This document shows, piece by piece, positions 45,060 through 55,900 of a DNA stretch of 56,207 nt. Both the position numbers and the translations under genes were made by a program. Source of the stretch: Burkholderiales bacterium (GTDB lineage: Bacteria; Pseudomonadota; Gammaproteobacteria; Burkholderiales; Burkholderiaceae_C); assembly GCA_947446855.1 (NCBI GenBank), contig CANFIH010000007.1, positions 1-56,207 on the forward strand, given 5' to 3'. The notes beneath the pieces were generated by a model that was not told the origin of the DNA, made no database searches, and saw only the letters and a list, made by a program, of their open reading frames with translations. The first letter of the stretch is position 1. Each line of letters begins with the position of its first letter.

Positions 45060-46895
45060 ATGATTGGCCAAGCCCTTTTCCTTCGCCTGGTGCAGCACAT
45101 CCTGCGCCTAGGCTGCTGGCTGGGTATGGCCCTGTTGCTGTCGTCTGCAGCACAGGCACAGGGCATCGAATCCATCATGGCGCCGGGCAAGCTGATGCAA
45201 GGGCATGCCAAGTACGAAGACGACTGCAAACAATGCCACGTCAAGCTCGACCGCAAGGCCCAAGACGGCCTGTGCATGGACTGCCACAAGCCCGTGGGCG
45301 CGGATATGCGCGCCAAGACCGGCTTCCACGGTCGCCTGGAGCAGCCCGTGGTGTGCAAGAACTGCCACAGCGACCACAAGGGCCGCGACCTCAAAAGCAC
45401 CGAGTTTGACGAGAAAAAGTTCGATCACAACCACAAGACCGACTACACGCTCAAGGGCAAGCACGAAAAAGTGGCTTGCGACAAATGCCACGTGGCCGGC
45501 AAGAAGCACCGCGAAGCCTCGCAGGACTGCAACACCTGCCACGTCAAGGATGACAAGCACAAAGGCAAGCTGGGCACCAAGTGCGCCGACTGCCATACCG
45601 AGGTGGATTGGAAAGAGGCCAAGTTCGACCACGAGACCACCAAGTTCCCGCTCACGGGCAAGCACAACGACGTCAAATGCACCGATTGCCACAAGGACAA
45701 CGTCTACAAGGACACGCCCAAGAACTGCTACGCCTGCCACCGCAAGATCGACGACCAGAAGGGCCACAAGGGTCTGTATGGCGAGAAGTGTGAGACCTGC
45801 CACGGCACCAAGGCCTGGAAGCCCTCTACCTTCAACCACGACAACGACACCAAATACGTGCTCAAGGGCAAGCACCGCAGCACCGCCTGCAAGGAATGCC
45901 ACACCGGCAACCTGTACCTGAAGGAAAAGCTGGGCCAGGAGTGCATTACCTGCCACAAGAAGGACGACAAGCACAAGACTTCGCTGGGCACCAATTGCGA
46001 AGCCTGCCACACCGAGAAGAACTGGAAAGAGGTGGCCAAGTTTGACCACGACAAGACCAAGTTCGCGCTGGTGGGCAAGCACGTCAAGGCCGAATGCAAG
46101 GCCTGCCACAAGAGCCTGGTCTACAACGAGGCGCCCAAAGAATGCATCGGCTGCCACGAGAAAGACGACAAGCACAAGACCAATCTGGGCAAGGAGTGCG
46201 GCGACTGCCACAACGCGCAGGATTGGAAGACCACCGAAGGCCGCTTCAAGCACGACAAGACCAAGTTCCAGCTACGCAACGCCCACGCCGCACCCACTGT
46301 GAAATGCGTGGCTTGCCATAAAGATTTGACCAGCTACCGCAACACGCCCTTGCTGTGCATCAGCTGCCACAAGAAAGACGACAAGCACGAGACCCAGCTG
46401 GGCGACAAGTGCGAGTCCTGCCACAACGACAAGGCCTGGAAGGGCACCAGCTTCAACCACGGCAAATCGCGCTTCCCCTTGACCGGCCGCCACATCATTG
46501 CCGAGTGCAAGAAGTGCCACGAAACATTCCGTTACAAAGACGCCCCCCGCGATTGCTACACCTGCCATAAAAAGGAAGACAAGCACAAGCAAGTGTTCGG
46601 CGTGAAATGCGAGTCCTGCCACAACACCCGGGCCTGGACCACGTGGTCTTTCAACCACGACACCCAGACCAAATACCGCCTGGAAAGCTCCCACATCAAG
46701 GTGGCGTGTGAAGGCTGTCACAAACAAGTGGCACCCCCGGGCAAGGATGCAGCGCCATTAGGCAGCGCCTGTGTTTCGTGCCACCGCAAGGACGATGTGC
46801 ACAACGGCGGCTTCGGCCCCCGCTGTGACCAGTGCCACCAGGTGGAGAGTTGGAAAAAAGTAAAGACACGCGTAGGGCAGGTGCCAGACAAATGA
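45060..46895 (+). CDS. 24-heme c-type cytochrome built of triheme units
   Basis: A 611-residue exported protein: signal peptide ending SSAAQAQ, then 24 CXXCH heme-attachment motifs. They fall into eight groups of three. The last seven groups repeat every 67-70 residues, with first hemes at codons starting 45477, 45678, 45888, 46095, 46305, 46506 and 46707. Each unit has F-[DN]-H, G-[KR]-H and D-[DE]-K-H histidines that can serve as distal ligands, giving bis-His hemes, as in cytochrome c7 and the triheme-domain polymer GSU1996 of Geobacter. The protein is very rich in Lys, Asp and His. It lies 13 bases after the cytochrome-b-like gene and should be periplasmic, as a heme wire toward the outer membrane. 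Heme count is observed; role is inferred. Confidence 0.93.
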   Translation: MIGQALFLRLVQHILRLGCWLGMALLLSSAAQAQGIESIMAPGKLMQGHAKYEDDCKQCHVKLDRKAQDGLCMDCHKPVGADMRAKTGFHGRLEQPVVCKNCHSDHKGRDLKSTEFDEKKFDHNHKTDYTLKGKHEKVACDKCHVAGKKHREASQDCNTCHVKDDKHKGKLGTKCADCHTEVDWKEAKFDHETTKFPLTGKHNDVKCTDCHKDNVYKDTPKNCYACHRKIDDQKGHKGLYGEKCETCHGTKAWKPSTFNHDNDTKYVLKGKHRSTACKECHTGNLYLKEKLGQECITCHKKDDKHKTSLGTNCEACHTEKNWKEVAKFDHDKTKFALVGKHVKAECKACHKSLVYNEAPKECIGCHEKDDKHKTNLGKECGDCHNAQDWKTTEGRFKHDKTKFQLRNAHAAPTVKCVACHKDLTSYRNTPLLCISCHKKDDKHETQLGDKCESCHNDKAWKGTSFNHGKSRFPLTGRHIIAECKKCHETFRYKDAPRDCYTCHKKEDKHKQVFGVKCESCHNTRAWTTWSFNHDTQTKYRLESSHIKVACEGCHKQVAPPGKDAAPLGSACVSCHRKDDVHNGGFGPRCDQCHQVESWKKVKTRVGQVPDK

Positions 46896-46935
46896 CTGCG
46901 AACAGAACATACATTGACGTACGAGGGAGCTGCCA

Positions 46936-49900
46936 ATGGCCAAGCTGATTAACCTGCTGGCGCATCTGCGCGGGCGCATCGTGCGGCAAAGCTTTAAGGG
47001 CCTGTGGGCCTTGCTGGCATTTGTGCTGTTGCAACTCGGCTCCACGCAGTTGGCCCAGGCGCAATTGCCCGGCGCAGACTTCGATCACGCCGGCACCGGC
47101 TATGTGCTCAACGCACAGCACCAGAATGTGCGCTGCGAAACCTGCCACACCAAGGGCGTGTTTAAGGGCACGCCCAAGGATTGCGTGTCTTGCCACGGTT
47201 GGAATAACCCGCGCGCCACCTTCTCGGTCATGCCGACCAGCCATATCCCCACCGGCAATGCGTCTTGCGAAAGCTGCCACCAGGCCAATATGGCGCAGTT
47301 TGCGGACGCCACCCGCACCTTTAACCACACCGCAGTGGTATCCCTTACCTGTGTGAACTGCCACAGTTCCCAACACCCGCATCCCAACGTCCGGACCAAT
47401 CCCGTCGATGCGACGCACCAGGCACCTGTGGCCAAGAACCAGGCCTGTGACCAATGCCACACCACCATCGAGTTTGCCGGACCCAAGGTCCCGACCAACC
47501 ACATTCCTACGGCAGCAGTGGCTTGTACCAATTGCCACGTCAATGCCAACTATTCCGCGATGCCCACCATCACGGCCATTCACGCCAATGCGCAATCCAG
47601 CAGCAATAACTGCCAGCAGTGCCACAGCGCTGCAGGCGTGTCGGCTTATGCCATGGCGACCATGGTGCCGCCGCTGGTGGGACCAATAAGTGGCCACGTG
47701 GCCATGAACGGACAAAGTTGCGAAACCTGCCACGTCGGAGGCGGCAGCAGTCTGCAGTTGCCGGTGGTGGATGGCGCCAAATTCAGTGGTTCGAGTTTCA
47801 ACCACCAAGGCATCACGGGTGGATGCGCTTCCTGCCACGCCGCAAACGCGGTGGCCGGTTTCGGTATCAACAACATCATTCAGATGCCCTCAATGAGCGG
47901 GTTCGGCCCCACCGCGCACATACCGACAACGGCTGCCTGCGAGGCCTGCCACAGGAGCGCGCCTTCCGGCCTGATGCCCAGCAACGCGATCAACACGGTG
48001 CCCGGATCAGGCTTTATGTCACCCCCGCCCACCAAGGCGGATATTCATGCAAATGTCACCGCGAGCTGCTCCAGTTGCCACGGAAGCGACATGTCTTGGC
48101 TGGGTGTAGACCAGTATCCGCGTACATCGAGCTTTACTACGATTGACGCCAACTACATTGGCTTCCAGTCGCGACCCAATACCGGCGGCGGGTACTCCAT
48201 CCAGGATCCTTTGCACCCCGCGTCGGGTGAGTGTTCCACTTGCCACAGTTTGGCAACCGGATTCAGGGCCCCAACCTTGCCAGGCAACCACATACCCGTT
48301 TCGGTCGCAGCAGCAAGCTCCTGCGGTCTTTGCCATAAAAGCGGTGATTTCACGACGATGCCAGCCATCACAGACATCCACGCCAATGTGAAGTCTGGTT
48401 TGTCGTGTGCCGATTGCCACAGCACGGTCAATGCGGCAAAGTACCCCATGTCACCCGCCTTGGTGGCCCCCCCGGTTGGTCACATCGCCCAAGGCGGCTT
48501 GGGCTGCGACAGCTGCCACATGGGTAGCAATTCCAGCATGCAACCTGGTGCTGTGGTGAACGGTGCGAACTTCGCCAACTCCGCTTATGTGCACAGCGGC
48601 GCTACCACCGGTTGCGCCAGTTGCCACGGCTCGGGCGCCGCGACCATTTTTGGCGTGGTGCCCAAGAACATCGACAACCTCAGCCCCGTGCACATGCCGG
48701 TGACCGGCGTGTCCACCTGCGAGACCTGCCACAGCACCAGTGGGCTGACCACACAAATACCGCTGACGGGTGCTACTGCTGGCACGGCAAGTTTTGCCGG
48801 AGCCCAGTTCACCCACTCCGGTATTACCGCCACTTGCGCAAGTTGCCACGGCCAGAACATCGCGTCTGGCAGCTTTGCGGGCAACCCCAACATCGTGGTC
48901 ATGCCGCAGTCCAGTGCCACAGGGCCGAACTCGCACATTCCCACAACCGCCGGTTGCGAGACTTGCCACACCGTCATCCCGTCGGGGCTGATCGCTGCAA
49001 ACGCGTCGGCCGGAACCGGCTTCAAAACCAGTCTGCCCACCAAGGCCAACATTCACGCCAATACAACGACAGGTTGCTCTGCCTGCCATGAAAGCGGCAC
49101 CTGGATCGGTGTGGATCAGTATGCGAGGACGGCCACGTCACCCTACGCGGGCGGTACGTATTTCGGTTTCCAGGTGCGGCCTACGCTCAACGGTGGGCTC
49201 AATGCGATACAAGACCCGACGCCCCACCCTGCAACCGGTGAGTGCTCCAACTGCCACGTCAGTTACTTGGGTGGCTTTGCTGCGCCCGGTCTGCCGGGCG
49301 GTCACATTCCCGTCAAATCAGGCTGCGCTGCCTGCCACAAGGATCCCAGCTATTCCGTGATGCCGGCCATTGCCGATATCCATGCCAACACCACACTCAC
49401 CGTGTGCGGTAGCTGCCATACGAATACGACCACCTATCCAATGACACCCCCCATCGTGGTGCCGTCGGCCGGACACATTGATCAAGGTTCTTTGGATTGC
49501 CAAGCGTGCCACGTTGGACCCAACTCCAGCCTGAACTTGCCGGTTGCGAATGGTGCAAGTTTTGCCAAATCCGCCTATGTACATAGCAGTGCAACCACGG
49601 GCTGCAACACCTGCCATGGAACCGGAACCGGCGCGGCCAGCCTCAGCGTTGCGCCCAAAAATATTTCCAACCTGTCACCCAGGCACCTGCCAATCACGGG
49701 GGGCTCTGCGTGCGAAAGTTGCCATAAGGCCAGTCCCGGTACGGACCAAGTGCCGTTGACGGGTGCCCTAGGCGGCGCACCATCATTTGCGGGTGCGATC
49801 TTCAACCACAGCTACACCACGGCGAGCTGCGCGAGCTGCCACGGACAAGGAATAAGCGGCGCAAGCTTTGCCGGAAGCCCCAACATCGTGGTGATGCCTT

Positions 49901-52900
49901 CGTCGGCTGCACCGGGCCTTACGTCACACATTCCAAGCAATGCTTCTTGCGAAGCCTGCCACGGCAGTGCCTACCCGTCGGGTGAATACGTGGTGACCGG
50001 GACCAGGGCATCGCCCAGTGGTTTCCTGGCACTCAAGCCATCCCCGGCTGACATACACGCGAACACCAGTACGGCTTGTTCGACTTGCCATGAAAACGGT
50101 ACCTGGATCGGGATGACGGCATACCCGCGTACATCGGCGGACTATGTGCGCGGCGTGTCCGGCGCATATACCGGCTTTCAGGTCCGCCCCACCGCGTCTG
50201 GTGGACTGAACTCGGTCAAAGACACCACCCCCCACCCCGCCGCTGGCGAGTGCTCCAACTGCCACGCCAGCTACGCAGGCGGCTTTGTCGGAGCCGTTCA
50301 GCCCAACGGGCATATTCCGACCACTACCGGGGCTTGTGAGGCCTGTCACAAAGACCCAAGCTATTCAGCCATGCCGTCATTGACCGACATCCACGCCAAT
50401 GTCAATGTGACCGTGTGTGCTGCGTGTCACGCCAATAACAGCCCCTACACGATGACACCTGCGATCAAGGTACCTCCGCCGCGTCACATCGCCATGGGCG
50501 GCCTGGATTGCAAGGATTGCCACGTGGGGGCCAACTCCAGCATGCTGTCCGCGACCGTTATCAATGGTGCGAACTTTGCCAACTCCGCCTATGTGCACAG
50601 CAGCTCAGCCACCAGTTGCGCCGACTGCCACGGTGCCGGGGCCAGTACGGCCAACCTCTATGGCGTCACCCCCAAAAATATTGCCAGCCTGACGCCCGGC
50701 CATTTGTCCGTGACGGTTGCGCCTGCCTGCGAGGCCTGTCACGCCGCCCCGGGTAGCACCCAGGTGCCACTGACGGGAGCCATGGGCGGCACGCCGACTT
50801 TTGCCGGCGCCACCTTCAATCACAACGCCACCAACGCCAGTTGCGCCACCTGCCAGGGGCAGGGAGTGAGCGGCGCAAACTGTGCCGGCAACCCCAACAT
50901 TCTGGTGATGCCGCAATCGGGCGTTCCGAGCTTGAGTTCCCACATTCCCACGGCGGCATCCTGTGATGCCTGCCACGGTGGCGCCCCGACGGGCGTGTTT
51001 GATTTGGGTGCGACCAAGAGCATTGGCGCAAGCGACTTTCAGCTGCCGATACGCAGACCCAGCAAAGACACGTTGCACAACAACGTGAGCGTCAGTTGCT
51101 CGAGTTGCCACGAGGCCGGCATGTCCTGGCTGGGCGTGGACTTGTATTCGCGCACGACGATCTTCCCAAGTCTGTCCTATGTGGGTTTCCAGACCCGACC
51201 CAATTTGAGCGGCGCAGCCTACTCCCTGGCGGACTCTGCGCACCCAGTGGCGGGCGAGTGCTCCAGTTGCCACAATGTGGCGGGCGGATTTGGTGCGCCA
51301 GGCAAGCCCTCGGGGCATATTCCGATCACAACGGCGGCAGATGCCAATTGCTCCCTGTGCCACAAGAGTCCCGACTACTCCGTGATGCCCGGTACGGCTG
51401 ATATCCATAAATATGCATCTCTCACGGTGTGCGCGCAGTGTCACACCGCTGCAGCTGCGGTCAACTATCCAATGACGCCCGCCATCGTGGTACCGCCAGC
51501 CGGCCACATCGACCAGGGAACTGCGGGTTGCGAGGTCTGCCACGTTGGAAGTGGCTCGAGCATGGCTGCCACACCCGTGCCGGATGGCGCGCACTTCTCC
51601 GGCTCGCTGTTCAACCACGTCGGAATCAACACGACATGCGCCAGTTGCCACGGCTCCGGCGTCAGCGCTTCCGGTTTCTATGGCATGGTGCCCAAGGCAC
51701 TGTCCAATCTGTCGCCTAGCCATATGCCAGCCTCAGACGCCTGCGAAACTTGCCACGTCAACAGCAAGCCAACGGGTTTGGTGCCGTCCGCTGGCATGAA
51801 GACTTTTGCCGGCGCGCAGTTCAGCCATGCCGGTATCACCACAGGTTGCGACACCTGCCACGGCCCCAGCATCGTCCCCGGCAGCTTTGCCGGCAAGCCC
51901 AATATCGTGGTGATGCCTGCGACCAGCCCATTCGGCGCGACCGCGCATATTCCATCCTCCACAACCTGCGAAAGCTGCCATCTGGGCAGCACGCCTACCG
52001 GTCTGGTGGCAGGCAGCGCCTCCAAGCTGACAGGCCCCGGTACCGGCTTCCAGTCGCCCGCACCCACCTCGTCGATGACACACGCCAACGTGACAGGAGG
52101 TTGTGCAAGCTGCCACGGGGATGGTCAGTCCTGGATCGGCGTCGGTCTCTACCCCAGCGTGCCAGCGGGCTACGTGGCGCATGCAAGCTATACCGGCTTC
52201 CAGACCCGTCCGGGTGTCGGCGGTCTTTACGCGGTGAATGACCCCACGCACCCCGGTGCCGGAATCGATTGCTCGCAATGCCACAGCAGCTTTGCCTCCT
52301 TCGGCCCGCCCACCATGCCCGCGGGTCACATTCCTGTGGCCCCCACGGCCCAATGCGGCAACTGCCACACCAGCAACTTTGTGGACGCGCCCACGGTGAC
52401 CAACATCCATGCCTTTGCGCAGTCCACCACCGCCAACTGTGTGCAGTGCCACAGCGTAGCCAGCGCGGCGCAATTTACGGTGAGAACGCCCATCGTGACG
52501 CCTGACGGCAATCACATTCCCATGGGCTCGCTGAGTTGTGAGAGTTGCCACATGGGGGCCCAGTCCAGCATCAGGGGCGCAGCAGTCAAGACGGGCGACA
52601 AGTTCGCCGGCTCGCTGTTCAACCACTCCGGTATCGCCACGGGCTGCAACGCTTGCCACGGCGTAACGGTGGATGCCACGACCTTCCCCGGCATCCCCAA
52701 TATCAAGGCCATTTCGTATGACATCGCGCCTGTTCATATGCGGGTGCCCAGTGCTATCGGCTGCGAGGTGTGCCACACCAACAGCGTGCCCGTCGGACAA
52801 GTGCCTGCTGCAGGCATGAAAACCTTTGCCGGTGCCAGCTTTACGCACAGCGGCATCACCACTGATTGCGCCAAGTGCCACGGCCCCGGCATTACGCCTG

Positions 52901-55900
52901 CCAGTTTCCTGGGTAGCCCCAATATCGTGGTCATGCCCGCTACGGTGTCGGGTGGTCACATACCGTCCTCCACCGTGTGCGAGAGCTGCCACCTGGGCAG
53001 CACGCCATCGGCCTTGATTGCCGGCAGCGCCACCAAGACCACAGGCCCGGGCACCGGCTTCAAGGTGGCCCTGCCGGCTTCGAGCACCATCCACGCAAAC
53101 TCCGACACTACGAGTTGCAATGTCTGCCATGAGAGCGGCAAGGACTGGATCAGCGTAAATGTGTACACGCGTGGGCCGTCGAACACGCCGTCGCCAGGAG
53201 TGCTGTTTACCGGATTCCAGACGCGGCCCGTTGCGGGTGGCGGCACCTACTCGGTTACCGACAGCACCCACGTGGGTGTGGGTGTGGGGGATTGTTCGAA
53301 CTGCCACACCGGCTACACCGGTTTCGGTCCGCCGACTGCGCCTGCCAACCATATTCCCTATGTGACAGGCACCAGCTGCGGCAGTTGCCACACGGTGGCG
53401 GACTTCGCGGTCATGCCAACCTACGCCAACATCCACAAGTACGCGCAGTCGGCCACCACCAACTGCGTGCAGTGCCACAGCACCGCCAATGCGGACATCT
53501 ACAACCAGTTGGCGGGTATGGGCGGCAAACTGGTGAAGCCTGCAACCAACCACATCGCCATGGGCTCACTGAGTTGCGAGTCCTGCCACGTGGACAGCTT
53601 GACGGGTCTCACCAGCTCCAACACCAGCTTTGCGGGTGGCAAATACAGCCACAGTGGCGTGACGACCGGCTGCAACGCCTGCCACGTCAGTGGAACCGGC
53701 CCCTTCCAGGGCACGCTCTCCATTGTGGTGATGCCGCCAACCACCGGGCCGGCAGCGTCGACCCAGCACTTGCCCACGTCCACCACCTGTGAAACCTGCC
53801 ATTTGGGCAGCACGCCATCGACCTTGCTTTCCGCCGTTGCCACCAACACGGCCGCGACCAGCAGCTTCGCAACGCCAGTGCCCACCGCCGCCATGAACCA
53901 TACCGGCGTGAGCGCGTCTTGCAATACCTGCCACGAGGCCGGTGGCTCCAGCACCAGCGATGTGTGGATGAATATGGCGGCCTACCCGATTACGACGGCT
54001 GCGCCTTATAAGGGATTCCAGACGCGTCCTTCCACGGCCGGAACATTCCGGGTGGCGGATGCCGCGCATCCGGCAGCGGGTGACTGCTCGGCCTGCCACA
54101 GCAGCTTTACCGATTTCTCATCCACGGCGAAACCGGCAAACCACATTCCAACGGCCAGCACCGCAACCTGCCAGAACTGCCACACGACAAGTGACTATTC
54201 GCTGATGCCGTCCTTGACCAACATTCACCTGTACGCACCTTCGACCACAAACAACTGTGTGCAATGCCATAGCGCGACCAATGCCGACACCTACAACCAA
54301 TTGGCGGGCATGGCCGGCAAGCTGATCAAGCCGCCAGCAACGCACGTGCCCATGGGTGCGTTGGGTTGCGAGAGCTGCCACGTCGGCAGTGGTGGCGTTG
54401 CCTCCAGTATCAATGTCGCTTTGCCGGTGAGAAACGGAGCCAACTTCGCTAACTCCGCCTACAGCCACAGTGGTGTGACCAGTGGTTGCGCCAACTGCCA
54501 CGGCGACGGCGTGACTGCGCTGAGCTTTGCCGGCCAAACGCCTAAACCCATCCCTGCGGGCCACGTGCCCAATGCGGGCGGTGTGGACTGTGTGGCCTGC
54601 CACACCACGGTGCCTGGCGTGCTGATTGCCTACACCGGTGCGGTGGCGGGCTCGGTCAACACCTTTGAAACCACCAAGTACAGCCACAGCGGAATTACCG
54701 CGAGTTGCCAGACCTGCCACGCTGGTGGCACCAGCTATGTTGGTATCACGAACATGGTGGTGCTGAGTGCATTCAGCACCCATATTCCAACCACCACCAA
54801 ACCGGATTGCGTGTCCTGCCATTTGGGCAGCACCCCCACGGCGCTGACCACCTGGATCAAGGGTGCTGTGTCGAAAGTTGCACCCAACACCGGATTCAAG
54901 CTGCCGATACCCACCGGCGCCATGATCCACACGAATGTGACTTCCGGTTGCGTCAGCTGCCATGAGGCCGGCATGTCCTGGCTTGAGGTGGACACCAGCT
55001 TCTACACACGCACGCCGACCGTTAAAACGGTGGGTGCCAATTACCTGGGCTTCAATACGCGCCCCTTCTTGAATGGCACCGGATACTCGATCAATGATGG
55101 CAACCACCCCACAGGCACGACGGACTGCTCCAACTGCCACGGCAGTACCTCGAGCTTCTCGGTGTCTGCGGTGCCGGCCAACCACATTCCCTATTCGGCC
55201 ACCGCAACCTGCGCTAATTGCCACACCCAAATCGACCTGGTCGGTGGAACTGCGGACTTCTCGAAAGTCCCGACGGTGGCCAACATCCACGCGTACGCAC
55301 CATCAACGACAGTCAATTGCGCGCAGTGCCACAGTGCGGCCAATGCCGCGAAATACAACGCAGGCGGTGTGGTGATCAAGTCTCCGGACAGCATCGCCAA
55401 GCACGTGCCCTACGGCACGGTGGCCTGCGAGGTTTGCCACGTGGGCCTCAGTCCGGTGATCGACACCTCCAAATTCGCCGGAGGCAAGTACAGCCACACC
55501 GGTGTCACCACCGGATGTGCCACCTGCCACGGCAACGGGCTGCTCGCGACCAACTTCACCGGTATCTCCAACCTGGTGGCGATTCCGGCCACTGCGGCCA
55601 TGGGTGCGACAGCGCACATTCCCTACACGGCTGCGTGCGAGGCCTGCCATGCCGGCTCCACGCCGAGCGCATTGCTGGCCGTCACAGGCACACCGGCTGC
55701 CGTGAGCGGTTTCCGGTTGCCTGCACCCACGGGCACCATGATCCACACGGGTATCAGCAGTGGCTGCAACGCCTGCCATGACAGCAATTACGTCTGGAAG
55801 GGTGTGGACCTTTATCCCATCAACCCCAGCACAGTCACCGCCAATGGCAGTTACAAGGGCTTCCAGACACGTCCTCTGGCGGCACCGACCACCACCGCGC

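Noticed and set aside
45420-46860. Regular spacing in the 24-heme gene considered as a CRISPR-like or satellite array.
   Set aside because: The repeats are about 200 bases, diverged at nucleotide level and conserved as protein motifs in one frame, so they are coding triheme units.
51733-53553. A 606-codon frame on the minus strand inside the giant cytochrome gene, and several similar ones (55290-54118, 51723-50605, 47838-46696).
   Set aside because: They are mirror images of the heme repeats: the codon pattern of TGC-N6-TGC-CAC and the bias of the real gene suppress stops on the other strand. Their translations are repetitive and match no family.
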